From Enhydrobacter aerosaccus (GTDB lineage Bacteria > Pseudomonadota > Alphaproteobacteria > Reyranellales > Reyranellaceae): a stretch of DNA of 64,000 nucleotides. Location of the stretch: positions 1 to 64,000 of the forward strand of contig CAIKZO010000064.1 in assembly GCA_903832005.1 (NCBI GenBank), written 5' to 3'. Under the pieces are notes generated by a model that was not told where the DNA came from, ran no database searches, and worked only from the letters and a program-made list of their open reading frames with translations. The position numbers and the translations under genes were made by a program. Shown here piece by piece: positions 53,813 through 61,855 of this stretch. The stretch's first letter is position 1. Each line of letters begins with the position of its first letter.

Positions 53813-54854
53813 GCAACCGCGTCGGCGCTGGCCGGCCGCGCTGCTGCTCGTGCTGGGCGTGCTGGCCGGCGGCATCCTGTGGGCTTACACGCCCGACCTG
53901 CCGGCGGAGGAACTGACCAAGCGCTACGCCACCGCGCAGTCGAGCTTCCTCGACGTCGGCGGCGTGCGCACGCACGTGCGCGACACGGGTCAGAACGGGG
54001 GCAACCCCGACGCCATCCCGTTGATCCTGATCCACGGCTCGCTCGAATCGCTCGACGTCTGGGATGGCTGGGCCGAGCAGCTGGGCAAGCGTGCGCGCGT
54101 GATCGCCGTCGACCTGCCGGGCCACGGGCTCACCGGCACCTGGGCGCGCGACGAATACACGATCGACGCCTACGCCGACTTCATCGAGGTGCTGGCGGAC
54201 ACGCTGCATCTCGATCGCTTCGCGTTGGGCGGTCACTCGATGGGCGGCGCGGTGGCGTGGAGCTTTGCGGAGACGCGGCCGGAGCGGGTGAGCCATCTCA
54301 TCTTGGTCGATTCGTCGGGCTTCCCCGGCACCGGCCGGGTGCCGTTGTCGATCCGCATCGCGCGCCTGCCGGTGATCGGCGGCATCGGCATGTACTTCAA
54401 GCCCGACCAGCTGGCGCGCCGCACCCTGCTCGACGTCTACGCCGATCCGGCGATGGTGACACCCGAGCGGGTGAAGCGTTACGCCGAGCTGCAGCGCTTC
54501 CCGGGCAACCGCCACGCCACGCTGATGCGGGTGCGCGCGCAGGAGCCGCTCGATCCGTCGCCGCTGAAGCGGCTCGATGTGCCGACCCTGATCCTGTGGG
54601 GTGCCAAGGACAGGTGGGTGCCGCCGGCCGATGCGTTCCGCTTCCAGAACGACATCAAGGGCGCGAAGCTCGAGATCTTCGAGAAGGCGGGCCACAATCC
54701 GATGGAAGAAGACCCGGTCGCGACGGCGGGCGCGGTCGACGCCTTCCTGCCGGAGAAGCTCACGCCGCGGCCCGAGCCGCCGACGCCGGTCGCGCCCAAC
54801 GACGCGGCCACCAGCGGCCAGGTGCGGCCCGCGAACGAACCTGACAAGGACTAG
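53790..54854 (+). CDS. Alpha/beta hydrolase, membrane-anchored
   Basis: 354 residues from the ATG at 53790. Basic N-terminus then a single helix (WPAALLLVLGVLAGGILWAY) anchors it, with the catalytic domain in the periplasm. Oxyanion PLILIHGSLES, nucleophile GGHSMGGAV, catalytic Asp in WGAKDRWVPP and His in KAGHNPMEEDP. A disordered Pro-rich tail of about 35 residues follows. Translationally coupled to the MscS gene. Substrate unknown. Confidence 0.9.
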   Translation: MPRRRRAEQPRRRWPAALLLVLGVLAGGILWAYTPDLPAEELTKRYATAQSSFLDVGGVRTHVRDTGQNGGNPDAIPLILIHGSLESLDVWDGWAEQLGKRARVIAVDLPGHGLTGTWARDEYTIDAYADFIEVLADTLHLDRFALGGHSMGGAVAWSFAETRPERVSHLILVDSSGFPGTGRVPLSIRIARLPVIGGIGMYFKPDQLARRTLLDVYADPAMVTPERVKRYAELQRFPGNRHATLMRVRAQEPLDPSPLKRLDVPTLILWGAKDRWVPPADAFRFQNDIKGAKLEIFEKAGHNPMEEDPVATAGAVDAFLPEKLTPRPEPPTPVAPNDAATSGQVRPANEPDKD

Positions 54855-55825
54855 CTGGCGAGCAGCGCGGTCACCTGCTGGTTCACGAACGCGGTCTCCT
54901 CGTCGATGCCGCGCGGATTGCCGGCGCGGTGGCCCCACACCGACGGGATCTCGGCCAGGGTGCCATGCTTCAGTAACGGCAGCTCGCCGCGATTGTCGTC
55001 GGTCTGGAAATAGAGGTCGGTCGCCGACGGCATCAGCAACACCTTGGCCGTGATGCTCGACAGCGCCTTCGAAAGATCACCGCGGTAGAGGTCGTTGTCG
55101 GAAATGTCGCCCTGCTGCCAGATGCGCAGCTGGGCAAGCAAATCGTGCATGTCGCGGCGCAGGAAGTTGGCTTCCCACGAGCGCACCAGGAAATCCTCGA
55201 GCGAGGAGAAGCCCAGCCCGCGCCACATCTCGCGGCGATAGAAGGTCTGGCTCAAGGCCCAGCCGGCATAGATGCGGCCCATGGCGCGGATGCCTTCCTC
55301 CGGCGTGCGCGCGGCGAGCAACGTGGTGCGCACGCCTTCGAGGAAGACGAAGTTGTGCGGCGCCGTCCTGGCCGAACCGCAGTTGACGACGATGCGCTCG
55401 ACGGCGTCGCCGAAGAGCGCGGCCCAATGATAGGCCTGCTGCGCGCCCATCGACCAGCCGTAGACCATCTTTACGCGGTCGACGTCGAACAGCTCCTTCA
55501 GCAGGCGGCGTTGCTGCATGACGTTGTCGAAGGTCGTGACGTTCGGGAACTCACCGGCGTAATTGGACGGCGAGGTCGACAGGCCGTTGGTGAACATGTT
55601 GGGAATGACGACGAAGTACTTCGTCGGATCCAGGCAGTTCGCCGGATCGACCAGCCATTCGATGTCGGTGTGATGCGCGCTGTAGCTGGTCGGATAGACG
55701 ATGACGTTGTCGCGCGCGGCATTGAGTGCGCCGAAGGTCTTGTAGACGATCTTCGCGTCTTTCAGCGTGCCGCCCTTCTGCAACGAGACGTCACCGCACG
55801 GGAACACGCCGTCGACCACGGTCAC
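54851..55825 (-). CDS. MetX-like alpha/beta hydrolase (homoserine acetyltransferase family)
   Basis: 324 residues from a GTG at 55825, overlapping the desaturase stop (GTGA). Words: LKDAKIVYKTFGALNAARDN, VVIPNMFTNGLSTSPSNYAG, nucleophile VYGWSMGAQQAYHWA, and C-terminal LPLLKHGTLAEIPSVWGHRA with the catalytic His. It belongs to the MetX fold, but the operon partners (PPOX protein, desaturase) do not point to methionine synthesis. More likely an acyltransferase or hydrolase of another substrate. Confidence 0.83.
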   Translation of the reverse strand: MTVVDGVFPCGDVSLQKGGTLKDAKIVYKTFGALNAARDNVIVYPTSYSAHHTDIEWLVDPANCLDPTKYFVVIPNMFTNGLSTSPSNYAGEFPNVTTFDNVMQQRRLLKELFDVDRVKMVYGWSMGAQQAYHWAALFGDAVERIVVNCGSARTAPHNFVFLEGVRTTLLAARTPEEGIRAMGRIYAGWALSQTFYRREMWRGLGFSSLEDFLVRSWEANFLRRDMHDLLAQLRIWQQGDISDNDLYRGDLSKALSSITAKVLLMPSATDLYFQTDDNRGELPLLKHGTLAEIPSVWGHRAGNPRGIDEETAFVNQQVTALLAS

Positions 55826-56745
55826 GACAGCACCCCGATGATCTCGCGGTGGGTTTGGGTGTAGCTGGTCGCGACGTATTTCAGGTGCGGGCGGAGGTAG
55901 GTGTGCGCCTCGGGGAGATTGTGGAAGGCGATGTTGGGCAGCAGGTGGTGCTCGGCATGGAACGGCAGGTTCCACATCAGGAAACGCAGCACCGGATTGC
56001 ACACCGTCGTGCGGGTGTTGGCGAAGCCGTCGTCGCTGTTGGGGCAGAGCGTGTGCTCGCTCAGCAGGTAAAGACGCAGCAGCGGCGAGCCGATCGCCAG
56101 CGGCAGCAGCCACACCCACAGCACGGCGGTGGTCTGGAAGTAGATCGAGCCCACCAGCAGCAGCAGATAGAACGCCAGCAGATACCGGCCCCAGCGGCGC
56201 GCCTCGCCCCAGCCCGAGGGATGGATGTAATCGACATTGCCCTTGAAGCCGAACGGGAACAGCAGGATGTCGCGCGTGCGCAACACGAAGAACGGGATCG
56301 AGCTCACGCGGAACAGATAGTTCTTCCAGGTGCGCGGCGTGCCCGAGGTGACGAGCTCGGGATCGCGCGCGGGATCCTGGGTGTAGCGGTGATGCGCCAT
56401 GTGATAGTGGCGATAGAAGCCCGCGTTGTTCAGGATCGCCGCGCCCGAGAAGAAGGCCAGCACGTCGGCCATCCAGCGCGTCTTGAACGAGCCGTAGTGC
56501 ACCGACTCGTGCATGGCGCCGAACAGCGCGTTCACGAAGAAGGCCTGCGCAATCAGCGGGATCACCACCCACCAGGTGCCGCGCGTGGCCAGGATCGCCG
56601 CCCCGCCCAGCACCAGCAGCGCGAGATGCGCCGCCGTCTGCTTGGCCCCCGCCCAATCCGAGCGCGTGTACAGACGCTTCAGCACCTCGGCCGGCACCAC
56701 CCGCATCTGGCGGGCGCGCTGGCCGGTTACGACATACGCCGTCAT
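55822..56745 (-). CDS. Fatty acid desaturase family protein
   Basis: 307 residues from the ATG at 56745, overlapping the PPOX gene stop (ATGA). Three His boxes of membrane di-iron enzymes: HESVHYG, HYHMAHHRY, and FHAEHHLLPN. Four or so helices (LALLVLGGAAILATRG, WWVVIPLIAQAFFVNALFGA, LLAFYLLLLVGSIYFQTTAV). Could desaturate or hydroxylate a lipid or carotenoid-like substrate. Confidence 0.92.
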   Translation of the reverse strand: MTAYVVTGQRARQMRVVPAEVLKRLYTRSDWAGAKQTAAHLALLVLGGAAILATRGTWWVVIPLIAQAFFVNALFGAMHESVHYGSFKTRWMADVLAFFSGAAILNNAGFYRHYHMAHHRYTQDPARDPELVTSGTPRTWKNYLFRVSSIPFFVLRTRDILLFPFGFKGNVDYIHPSGWGEARRWGRYLLAFYLLLLVGSIYFQTTAVLWVWLLPLAIGSPLLRLYLLSEHTLCPNSDDGFANTRTTVCNPVLRFLMWNLPFHAEHHLLPNIAFHNLPEAHTYLRPHLKYVATSYTQTHREIIGVLS

Positions 56746-57407
56746 TGCCCCGGAACACTCCACAGCGTGTCCCTGTAGGCGACGACCAGCCGCTCCTCGG
56801 CGATCTTCTTCTGCTCCTCGGTGAAGCCCACCTGGTCGCCGACCATGCGGCTGATCGAGGGGAAGGTGCTCTTCGGCACGGCGTACGCGCCCTCCCACAG
56901 CTTCGAGCGGATGATCGCCTTGGCGCAGTGGAGATAGGCCTGGCGCACCGTCACGACGATCGCGCACTTCGGCGCCTTGCCCTGCACCGCCATCGATTCC
57001 AGCAGCTCGGGATCGACCGAGAGCCGGGCCGTGCCGGCGCAACGCACCGTCTCGGCGACGCCCGGCAGCAGGAAGATCAGCCCGATCTCCGGGTTCTCCA
57101 GCAGGTTCTTCAGCGTGTCGAGCCGGTTGTTGCCCGGCCGGTCGGCGATCGCGATCGTCTTCTCGTCGATCACCTTGAACGAGCCGGGCGGATCGCCGCG
57201 CGGGGTGACGTCCTGCTTGCCCGCGGCATCGGCGGTCGAGACCAGGCAGAGCGGCGAGAGCGCGATGAAGCGGCCCATGTGCACGTCGATGCGGCCGATG
57301 TCCTTCTTCTCCGCGGTCGGGCTCACCGCCGCATAGGAAGCGACCAGCGCCCGGGCGTCTTCGGCCCCCAGAACCTCGGGAACCTTCGCAAGAACCGAAT
57401 CCGGCAT
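56742..57407 (-). CDS. Pyridoxamine 5'-phosphate oxidase-family FMN protein
   Basis: 221 residues from the ATG at 57407, with GGAGGACATAAAC before it. Split-barrel FMN-binding words: MGRFIALSPLCLVSTADAAG, VTPRGDPPGSFKVIDEKTIA, IADRPGNNRLDTLKNLLENP, and C-terminal GAYAVPKSTFPSISRMV. It resembles the DR2398/MSMEG_1061-type PPOX subgroup. Not PdxH: the PLP-binding C-terminus is absent. First gene of a three-gene overlapping operon. Confidence 0.87.
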   Translation of the reverse strand: MPDSVLAKVPEVLGAEDARALVASYAAVSPTAEKKDIGRIDVHMGRFIALSPLCLVSTADAAGKQDVTPRGDPPGSFKVIDEKTIAIADRPGNNRLDTLKNLLENPEIGLIFLLPGVAETVRCAGTARLSVDPELLESMAVQGKAPKCAIVVTVRQAYLHCAKAIIRSKLWEGAYAVPKSTFPSISRMVGDQVGFTEEQKKIAEERLVVAYRDTLWSVPGQ

Positions 57408-57529
57408 GTTTATGTCCTCCAAACCCGCCAAAAACCTAGCACAGACGGGGCCAATCCGTCGCAACCCCCCTGAACAAGCGCGCGTTGGAAGGGGGACGAA
57501 TACACACACCAAACCGGAGGAGAGCCAAC

Positions 57530-57877
57530 ATGAGCGACTACAACAACCCGCGCGACTTCGACAAGTTCGGCAACCCGATCCCCGGGGAAGCCCGTCCGTT
57601 CGATTACGAACCGGCCGAGAGCAACGCCCGCGCCCCCTATGTGCTTCTGGGCATCCTGGTGCTGGTCGGCATCGTCGGCGGCGCGCTGTATTTCAACGGC
57701 ACCTTGCACAGCCGCCACGGCGCCAACGTGGCGACCGCCCCGGCGCCGATGAGCGACGTCACCGCCCCGGCCCCCGGCGCCGCCCCGCTGCGCACCCCGG
57801 GCGTCGCCCCGATCAACACGACCCCGGCGCCCACGGCGACCCCGGCCCCGGCCGGCCCGCCGGCGACCGACAAGTAA
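57530..57877 (+). CDS. Small membrane-anchored Ala/Pro-rich protein, unknown
   Basis: 115 residues from the ATG at 57530, with GGAGGAGAG 5 nt upstream. Cytoplasmic head MSDYNNPRDFDKFGNPIPGE, one helix APYVLLGILVLVGIVGGALY, then a disordered periplasmic tail rich in Ala, Pro and Thr. No domain recognised. A strong terminator follows. Confidence 0.72.
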   Translation: MSDYNNPRDFDKFGNPIPGEARPFDYEPAESNARAPYVLLGILVLVGIVGGALYFNGTLHSRHGANVATAPAPMSDVTAPAPGAAPLRTPGVAPINTTPAPTATPAPAGPPATDK

Positions 57878-57921
57878 CGACCCTCGACGAGCCGGCCCAG
57901 AGGGCCGGTTGAGGCAGCAAG

Positions 57922-57956
57922 GCCCGGCCGCAGGGAAACCTGTGGTCGGGCTTTTT
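57922..57956 (+). terminator. Rho-independent terminator
   Basis: A 13-bp stem (57922-57934 with 57939-57951, two G-U pairs) capped by a GAAA tetraloop and followed by TTTTT. Ends the transcript of the small membrane-anchored protein. Confidence 0.9.
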
Positions 57957-57977
57957 GCGTTTCAAAAAAAACGCCTC

Positions 57978-58045
57978 TGCAGGAGGAATCACACATAACG
58001 CCGGCCCGCTTGGACCGGAGGCGATTCCTCATGAGCCTCATGAGT
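57978..58045. repeat. Dispersed repeat with GAGGAATC and CGCCGGCCC words, copy 2
   Basis: GAGGAATCACACATAACGCC and GGCCC near the left, GGCGATTCCTC at the right, so the outer GAGGAATC is inverted. Followed by three near-tandem CTCATGAG-like units. Related to the block at 18956-19035. Confidence 0.5.
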
Positions 58046-58164
58046 CTCATGAATTTCCACCTTGGGGATGGGAAATGCGGTTACGGAGCCAAACGAAGGT
58101 CCTGCGACAATATAGCGATTATCGCAATCTTCCGCAAGCCCTTTGTGTCGTCCGCCCCAACCCC

Positions 58165-58280
58165 GCTGTCGTCCCGAGCGCAGCCGAGGGAACTGTCATA
58201 CGGTGGCAGGTCCCTCCCTTCGGCTGCGCTCAGGGCAGGCGCAAGTGCTCCCCTCGGATGCCTCGGGGCAGGCGGGATGA
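58165..58280. repeat. Dispersed intergenic repeat, copy 2
   Basis: CCCGAGCGCAGCCGAGGG (58173-58190) and its near-perfect inverse CCTTCGGCTGCGCTCAGGG (about 58217-58235) form a hairpin; GGGATGACGCG closes the block. Same family as 15342-15431. Confidence 0.6.
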
Positions 58281-58293
58281 CGCGTACGGCGCG

Positions 58294-58680
58294 TCACATC
58301 TTGTCGATGAACCCCACCACGCTCTCCAGCCGCCCCGCCGGATCGAGCGAGCAGAAATCCACCCCCTCGACGACCGACGGCCCCGCCGCCGGCCCGAGCG
58401 ACCAGGCAAACCGCGCGCTGCCGTTGTGCGCGTCGACGGCCGAGATCCGCTTCAGCACGAAGCCCGGGAAGCGCGCCTGGACGGCGGCCAGCATGGCATC
58501 GATGCCGGCGGCGCCGTCGCTCGCCATCAGCGGATCGCGATAGCGCGCCCGCGGCCCCCACGCGCGCGCGATGGCGGCCTGGCGGCGGGCGGGATCGGTC
58601 TCGTTCCAGCTCTCGAGATAGGCGGCGACGGTGGCTTCCGTTGCGGCGGGAACCGGAGCGGTGACGGTGCGATCGGACAT
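58294..58680 (-). CDS. SnoaL-like / NTF2-fold protein
   Basis: 128 residues with GGAGGAAGTC before the ATG. Words TVAAYLESWNETDPARRQAA, GPRARYRDPLMASDGAAGID and AHNGSARFAWSLGPAAGPSV, then VEGVDFCSLDPAGRLESVVG, fit the SnoaL-like cone fold. Function unknown. Last gene of ordinary GC content before the AT-richer island. Confidence 0.85.
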   Translation of the reverse strand: MSDRTVTAPVPAATEATVAAYLESWNETDPARRQAAIARAWGPRARYRDPLMASDGAAGIDAMLAAVQARFPGFVLKRISAVDAHNGSARFAWSLGPAAGPSVVEGVDFCSLDPAGRLESVVGFIDKM

Positions 58681-59074
58681 GACTTCCTCCTATGCGAGTG
58701 ACGATGCACGGGAGGTAAGCGCGGGACGGGGCGCGGGGCGATTGTGTGGGAGGTAATGAGAGGGCTCGAAGCTGGTTGGGGCTTCCGCCATTTGCCCCCG
58801 ACAATACTCGACATTTCCATTTAAATGTTCTATTTTTGTTCCCCGCGTTGCGCGGTTGTGGTCGCTTTGTCGGGGTTGGAGAAATTCGCAAATCGAAGAA
58901 GGTGGCCGATAAAGAATTTGCCCGCTAGCGACACAAGTGGATACAAATAGATACAAATTGACACGAGACTGTTACGATATAGAAAATGGCACTTCTCTTC
59001 AGCCTGAAGTTTGTTGTGGAGAGTTTCCCACTGCAGCTTGAGGCCGGTTGGGGTTGAAGGAAGAATTCGAATCT
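58681..59074. promoter_or_regulatory. AT-rich leader of the methyltransferase-McrBC island
   Basis: 394 bp without a convincing gene. GC content drops from about 58800. Features: palindrome CATTTAAATG (58818-58827), two tandem 10-bp copies of GATACAAAT-type sequence (58939-58948, 58949-58958), and a consensus -35 TTGACA at 58958-58963. No clean -10 at 17 bp; TATAGA follows at 14 bp. This is probably the promoter and control region of the methyltransferase operon. Confidence 0.5.
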
Positions 59075-60538
59075 ATGCAGATCTTTAGAACCGATAGTAG
59101 CAATGAAGAGAGCGGTACCGAATCGGTAGCGGACGATCATTCATATAATTATTTGAGAGTAGTTTCACTTTTCGCAGGAATTGGCGGATTTGATAAAGCC
59201 TTCGAGGCGATAAAGTCGACAATTGTCGCACAGTGCGAACTCGATCCATTCTGTCGAGCAGTTCTCAAAAAGCACTGGCCCGAAGTGCCGCTATTGGAAG
59301 ATATCAAGACAATTGATCCCAAAGCAGTGCCGTTCGCTCACATCTGGACGGCAGGGTTTCCTTGCCAAGATGTATCTCTCGCCCGCGGAAAGCACGGTAG
59401 AAGCGGTTTAAAGGGACATCACACAAGTCTTTTCTTCAAGCTTATGGAGTTGGTCGAGGCGAAGCGCCCAAAGGTCATCCTTCTAGAGAATGTTTTAGGT
59501 CTGCTGAATTCCCATCAAGGTCGTGACTTCGCGATCATCTTGAGAGAACTCACGAAGCACGGTTATGCCGTTTCGTGGCGCATGCTGAACGCAAGGTATT
59601 TTGGCACACCACAATCGCGCTCTCGAATTTTTATGGTTGCTTGGAGAGGAGATTACCGTCGCTCAATCACATCGCTCTTCGAGAAGGTAGTGGGAGCGAA
59701 GCCGGGGCAGGGCCGTTTAGGCTTTACCACGTTGTCCACGCATAAAAAAACTAACGCCATTGTTCCCGAAATTGCGTACTGCGTTGCCGCTACATCTGGT
59801 CGGCATACAGGCAATGATTGGGCGCGCTCGTACATATCCTACAGCGATCAAGTACGACGTCCGACGGCTAACGAGAGTGAGCGTTTGCAGGGCTTCCCGC
59901 CGGGCTGGTCAATGCCGGGCGTTGATTACCGCCCCCCTGCTAGAGGGTTGGATTCAGAACGGTATCGTGCTGTCGGGAATGCTGTGGCTGTTCCGGTAAT
60001 CTCATGGATAGCCCGCCGTATTGAGCAATCTTTTTATAAAGCTGAGAGTAGCCAAGGACGCCGGGGGTTCTTAGTTGAAGCCCCTCTCATCGCCCCAGAT
60101 CTCCAGCGAGATACTAAAGCGCTACAATTTGATGCGATCATGCCATCCGTTGAAGCTGGCAAATTCTCGTATCGCTGGAAGGGATGCGGCATAGCCTGGG
60201 GCAACGATATTATTGAGGCTGCAACTGCGCCTGCCCCCTCTCAAATTGTGCCGTCTCGTTTTGTCGACGTGCTGGATGATGAAGTCCCGGATAATCGTTA
60301 TTTCCTGACTGCAAATGCGGCAACCGGTATTCTCCGCAGAGCCGATGCGGTGGGTAGGACCTTGTTTCCACCTATGCGCGTGGCCCTGGAGAATATGGTA
60401 AAGGGGGGAACACAAGAGCCGCCTGAACCGCGGCAACCTCCGGGGGAGAAGTTTGCCAAGAGCAGCATTCGTGCGCCTGGCGCAGTCCAGCGCAAATATA
60501 TCAAACGCCTTGGCGGAGGCGCCAACCGGTCCCTATGA
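59075..60538 (+). CDS. DNA (cytosine-5) methyltransferase with C-terminal extension
   Basis: 487 residues from the ATG at 59075; a TTG at 59048 is an alternative. Motif I VVSLFAGIGGFDKAF, motif IV with catalytic Cys97 in AGFPCQDVS, motif VI LLENVLGLL, motif VIII GTPQSRSRIFMV, motif IX region RRPTANESERLQGFPPGW, motif X GNAVAVPVISW. The target-recognition region between VIII and IX is short. The last about 150 residues include YFLTANAATGILRRADAVGR, a tail I associate with phage-type cytosine methylases. Visibly low GC. It protects host DNA from, or directs, the McrBC-like nuclease next to it. Confidence 0.92.
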   Translation: MQIFRTDSSNEESGTESVADDHSYNYLRVVSLFAGIGGFDKAFEAIKSTIVAQCELDPFCRAVLKKHWPEVPLLEDIKTIDPKAVPFAHIWTAGFPCQDVSLARGKHGRSGLKGHHTSLFFKLMELVEAKRPKVILLENVLGLLNSHQGRDFAIILRELTKHGYAVSWRMLNARYFGTPQSRSRIFMVAWRGDYRRSITSLFEKVVGAKPGQGRLGFTTLSTHKKTNAIVPEIAYCVAATSGRHTGNDWARSYISYSDQVRRPTANESERLQGFPPGWSMPGVDYRPPARGLDSERYRAVGNAVAVPVISWIARRIEQSFYKAESSQGRRGFLVEAPLIAPDLQRDTKALQFDAIMPSVEAGKFSYRWKGCGIAWGNDIIEAATAPAPSQIVPSRFVDVLDDEVPDNRYFLTANAATGILRRADAVGRTLFPPMRVALENMVKGGTQEPPEPRQPPGEKFAKSSIRAPGAVQRKYIKRLGGGANRSL

Positions 60539-61853
60539 ACCGGCCATTAAGCTTGTTTGTGCTCAGGTCCCAAAGGACTTCGACGCAGGATCTATGGCTT
60601 GGATTTGGTTAGGCAGCGATAATAACAAAGGCGTGCCAACAGCCTATGATCAAGGCATTCGCGCACTAGCCCGCTGCAACAGCAAGACTGTCCTGGCGAA
60701 AGGCCAGTTTCAGATTGAGTTGAATGAAGTCTTTGTACTTCCAAAGTCTGTAGACAAGCTGGGACTGCTAAATTTCAATCCCACGCTCTACGCAAGAGCG
60801 CTAGCCGAGACCTCTATCGTCGGCCTCAATAATTATAGTTCGCAAGTCGTCCAACTGATTAGCGACAAAGAGTTCGCCACGATCGGAGCTGTCATTGGCC
60901 GTCTATTGTCCGATGTTCAGCAAGACATTTTTGAAAGAATTCCGGGTGCTGCGGAAATCGAAATGTCGGAAGTCGGTGACGTTGGTTCACCACAGTCGGA
61001 GGGTGCCAAAATGGCAACCTCTGAGATTTCCGATGATGATGATGTGCTGAAAGAAGTTCGACGTCTTCTAGAACAAGACGGTTGGGGCGGCGTACTTCTT
61101 ACCGGTGCTCCAGGAACTGGAAAAACTTGGTATGCCCGCCAGATCGCCATCAAACTGTCTGGCGGCGAAGAACGCCGCTTTCGCGAAGTACAGTTTCATC
61201 CTTCTTACCAGTATGAAGATTTTGTCGAAGGGTATGTCCCTGACGGCAAACAAGGTTTCAGATTGGCGGACAAGCACATGCTCCAAATGGCGAGCATTGC
61301 TGAAATGGAAAAGGGACCCGTTGTTATTGTCATCGATGAATTCAGCAGGACGGACCCTGCTCGTGTTCTCGGTGAGACGATGACCTATATGGAAATGTCT
61401 AAGCGAGGTATCGACTTCTATCTCCCTTCTGGGCGGCGAACAAGAATTCCTAAAAACCTCATGTTCATCGCGACGATGAATCCTGAAGATCGCTCCGTTG
61501 ATGAAATCGATGCCGCTATGGAGCGTCGCTGGGCCAAGGTTGAATTGGTCCCCGACCCAAAGAAGCTAAAAGGGTTTCTCGACTCGAATGGCGCTCCGGA
61601 CGCAATTGTGCAGCCGGTAATGTCGTTTTTCCTCGGACTTCAAGAACATCTTCAGATTGGTCACGCATTCTTTTGCTCCATCAAAGATGCAGAATCGGTT
61701 GCACGGCTCTGGAATCATCAACTTCGTCACATCGTTCACAAAAGATTTCGATTTGATGAAGATTCTCGCAAAGACATCGAAGCCCTTTGGCAGACCTGCT
61801 CTAACGCTCTGAATCTCATCTCAGCGCCGAGTGCGGCTAGCGCAAACGACTAA
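60453..61853 (+). CDS. McrB-like AAA+ GTPase of a methylation-linked restriction system
   Basis: 466 residues from a TTG at 60453 with GGGGGAGAAG just before it, overlapping the methyltransferase by 86 bp. The next good ATG is at 60596. N-terminal 150 residues (AWIWLGSDNNKGVPTAYDQG, IRALARCNSKT) look like a separate DNA-reader domain, perhaps EVE-like. AAA+ core: Walker A GAPGTGKT (218-225), QFHPSYQYEDFVEGYVP, Walker B VIVIDEFSRTDPARVLGE, and the McrB hallmark FIATMNPEDRSV, ending with AMERRWA. The GTP-driven motor that recruits McrC. Confidence 0.9.
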   Translation: MPRAAFVRLAQSSANISNALAEAPTGPYEPAIKLVCAQVPKDFDAGSMAWIWLGSDNNKGVPTAYDQGIRALARCNSKTVLAKGQFQIELNEVFVLPKSVDKLGLLNFNPTLYARALAETSIVGLNNYSSQVVQLISDKEFATIGAVIGRLLSDVQQDIFERIPGAAEIEMSEVGDVGSPQSEGAKMATSEISDDDDVLKEVRRLLEQDGWGGVLLTGAPGTGKTWYARQIAIKLSGGEERRFREVQFHPSYQYEDFVEGYVPDGKQGFRLADKHMLQMASIAEMEKGPVVIVIDEFSRTDPARVLGETMTYMEMSKRGIDFYLPSGRRTRIPKNLMFIATMNPEDRSVDEIDAAMERRWAKVELVPDPKKLKGFLDSNGAPDAIVQPVMSFFLGLQEHLQIGHAFFCSIKDAESVARLWNHQLRHIVHKRFRFDEDSRKDIEALWQTCSNALNLISAPSAASAND

Positions 61854-61855
61854 TC

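Larger units (their letters stand above)
57878..58293. other. 416-bp stretch without a gene: terminator and two repeat blocks
   Basis: Holds the terminator at 57922-57956, a repeat block with GAGGAATC words (57978-58045), a plain section, and the CCCGAGCGCAGCCGAGGG repeat (58165-58280). No convincing open frame. Confidence 0.6.

Noticed and set aside
54851-55825. metX (homoserine O-acetyltransferase) proper
   Set aside because: The fold family fits but the operon partners do not, and no other methionine gene is near, so a specific symbol is not justified.
58690-58956. 88-codon minus-strand frame in the island leader
   Set aside because: Poor start context, no domain, and it crosses the probable promoter with its tandem repeats.
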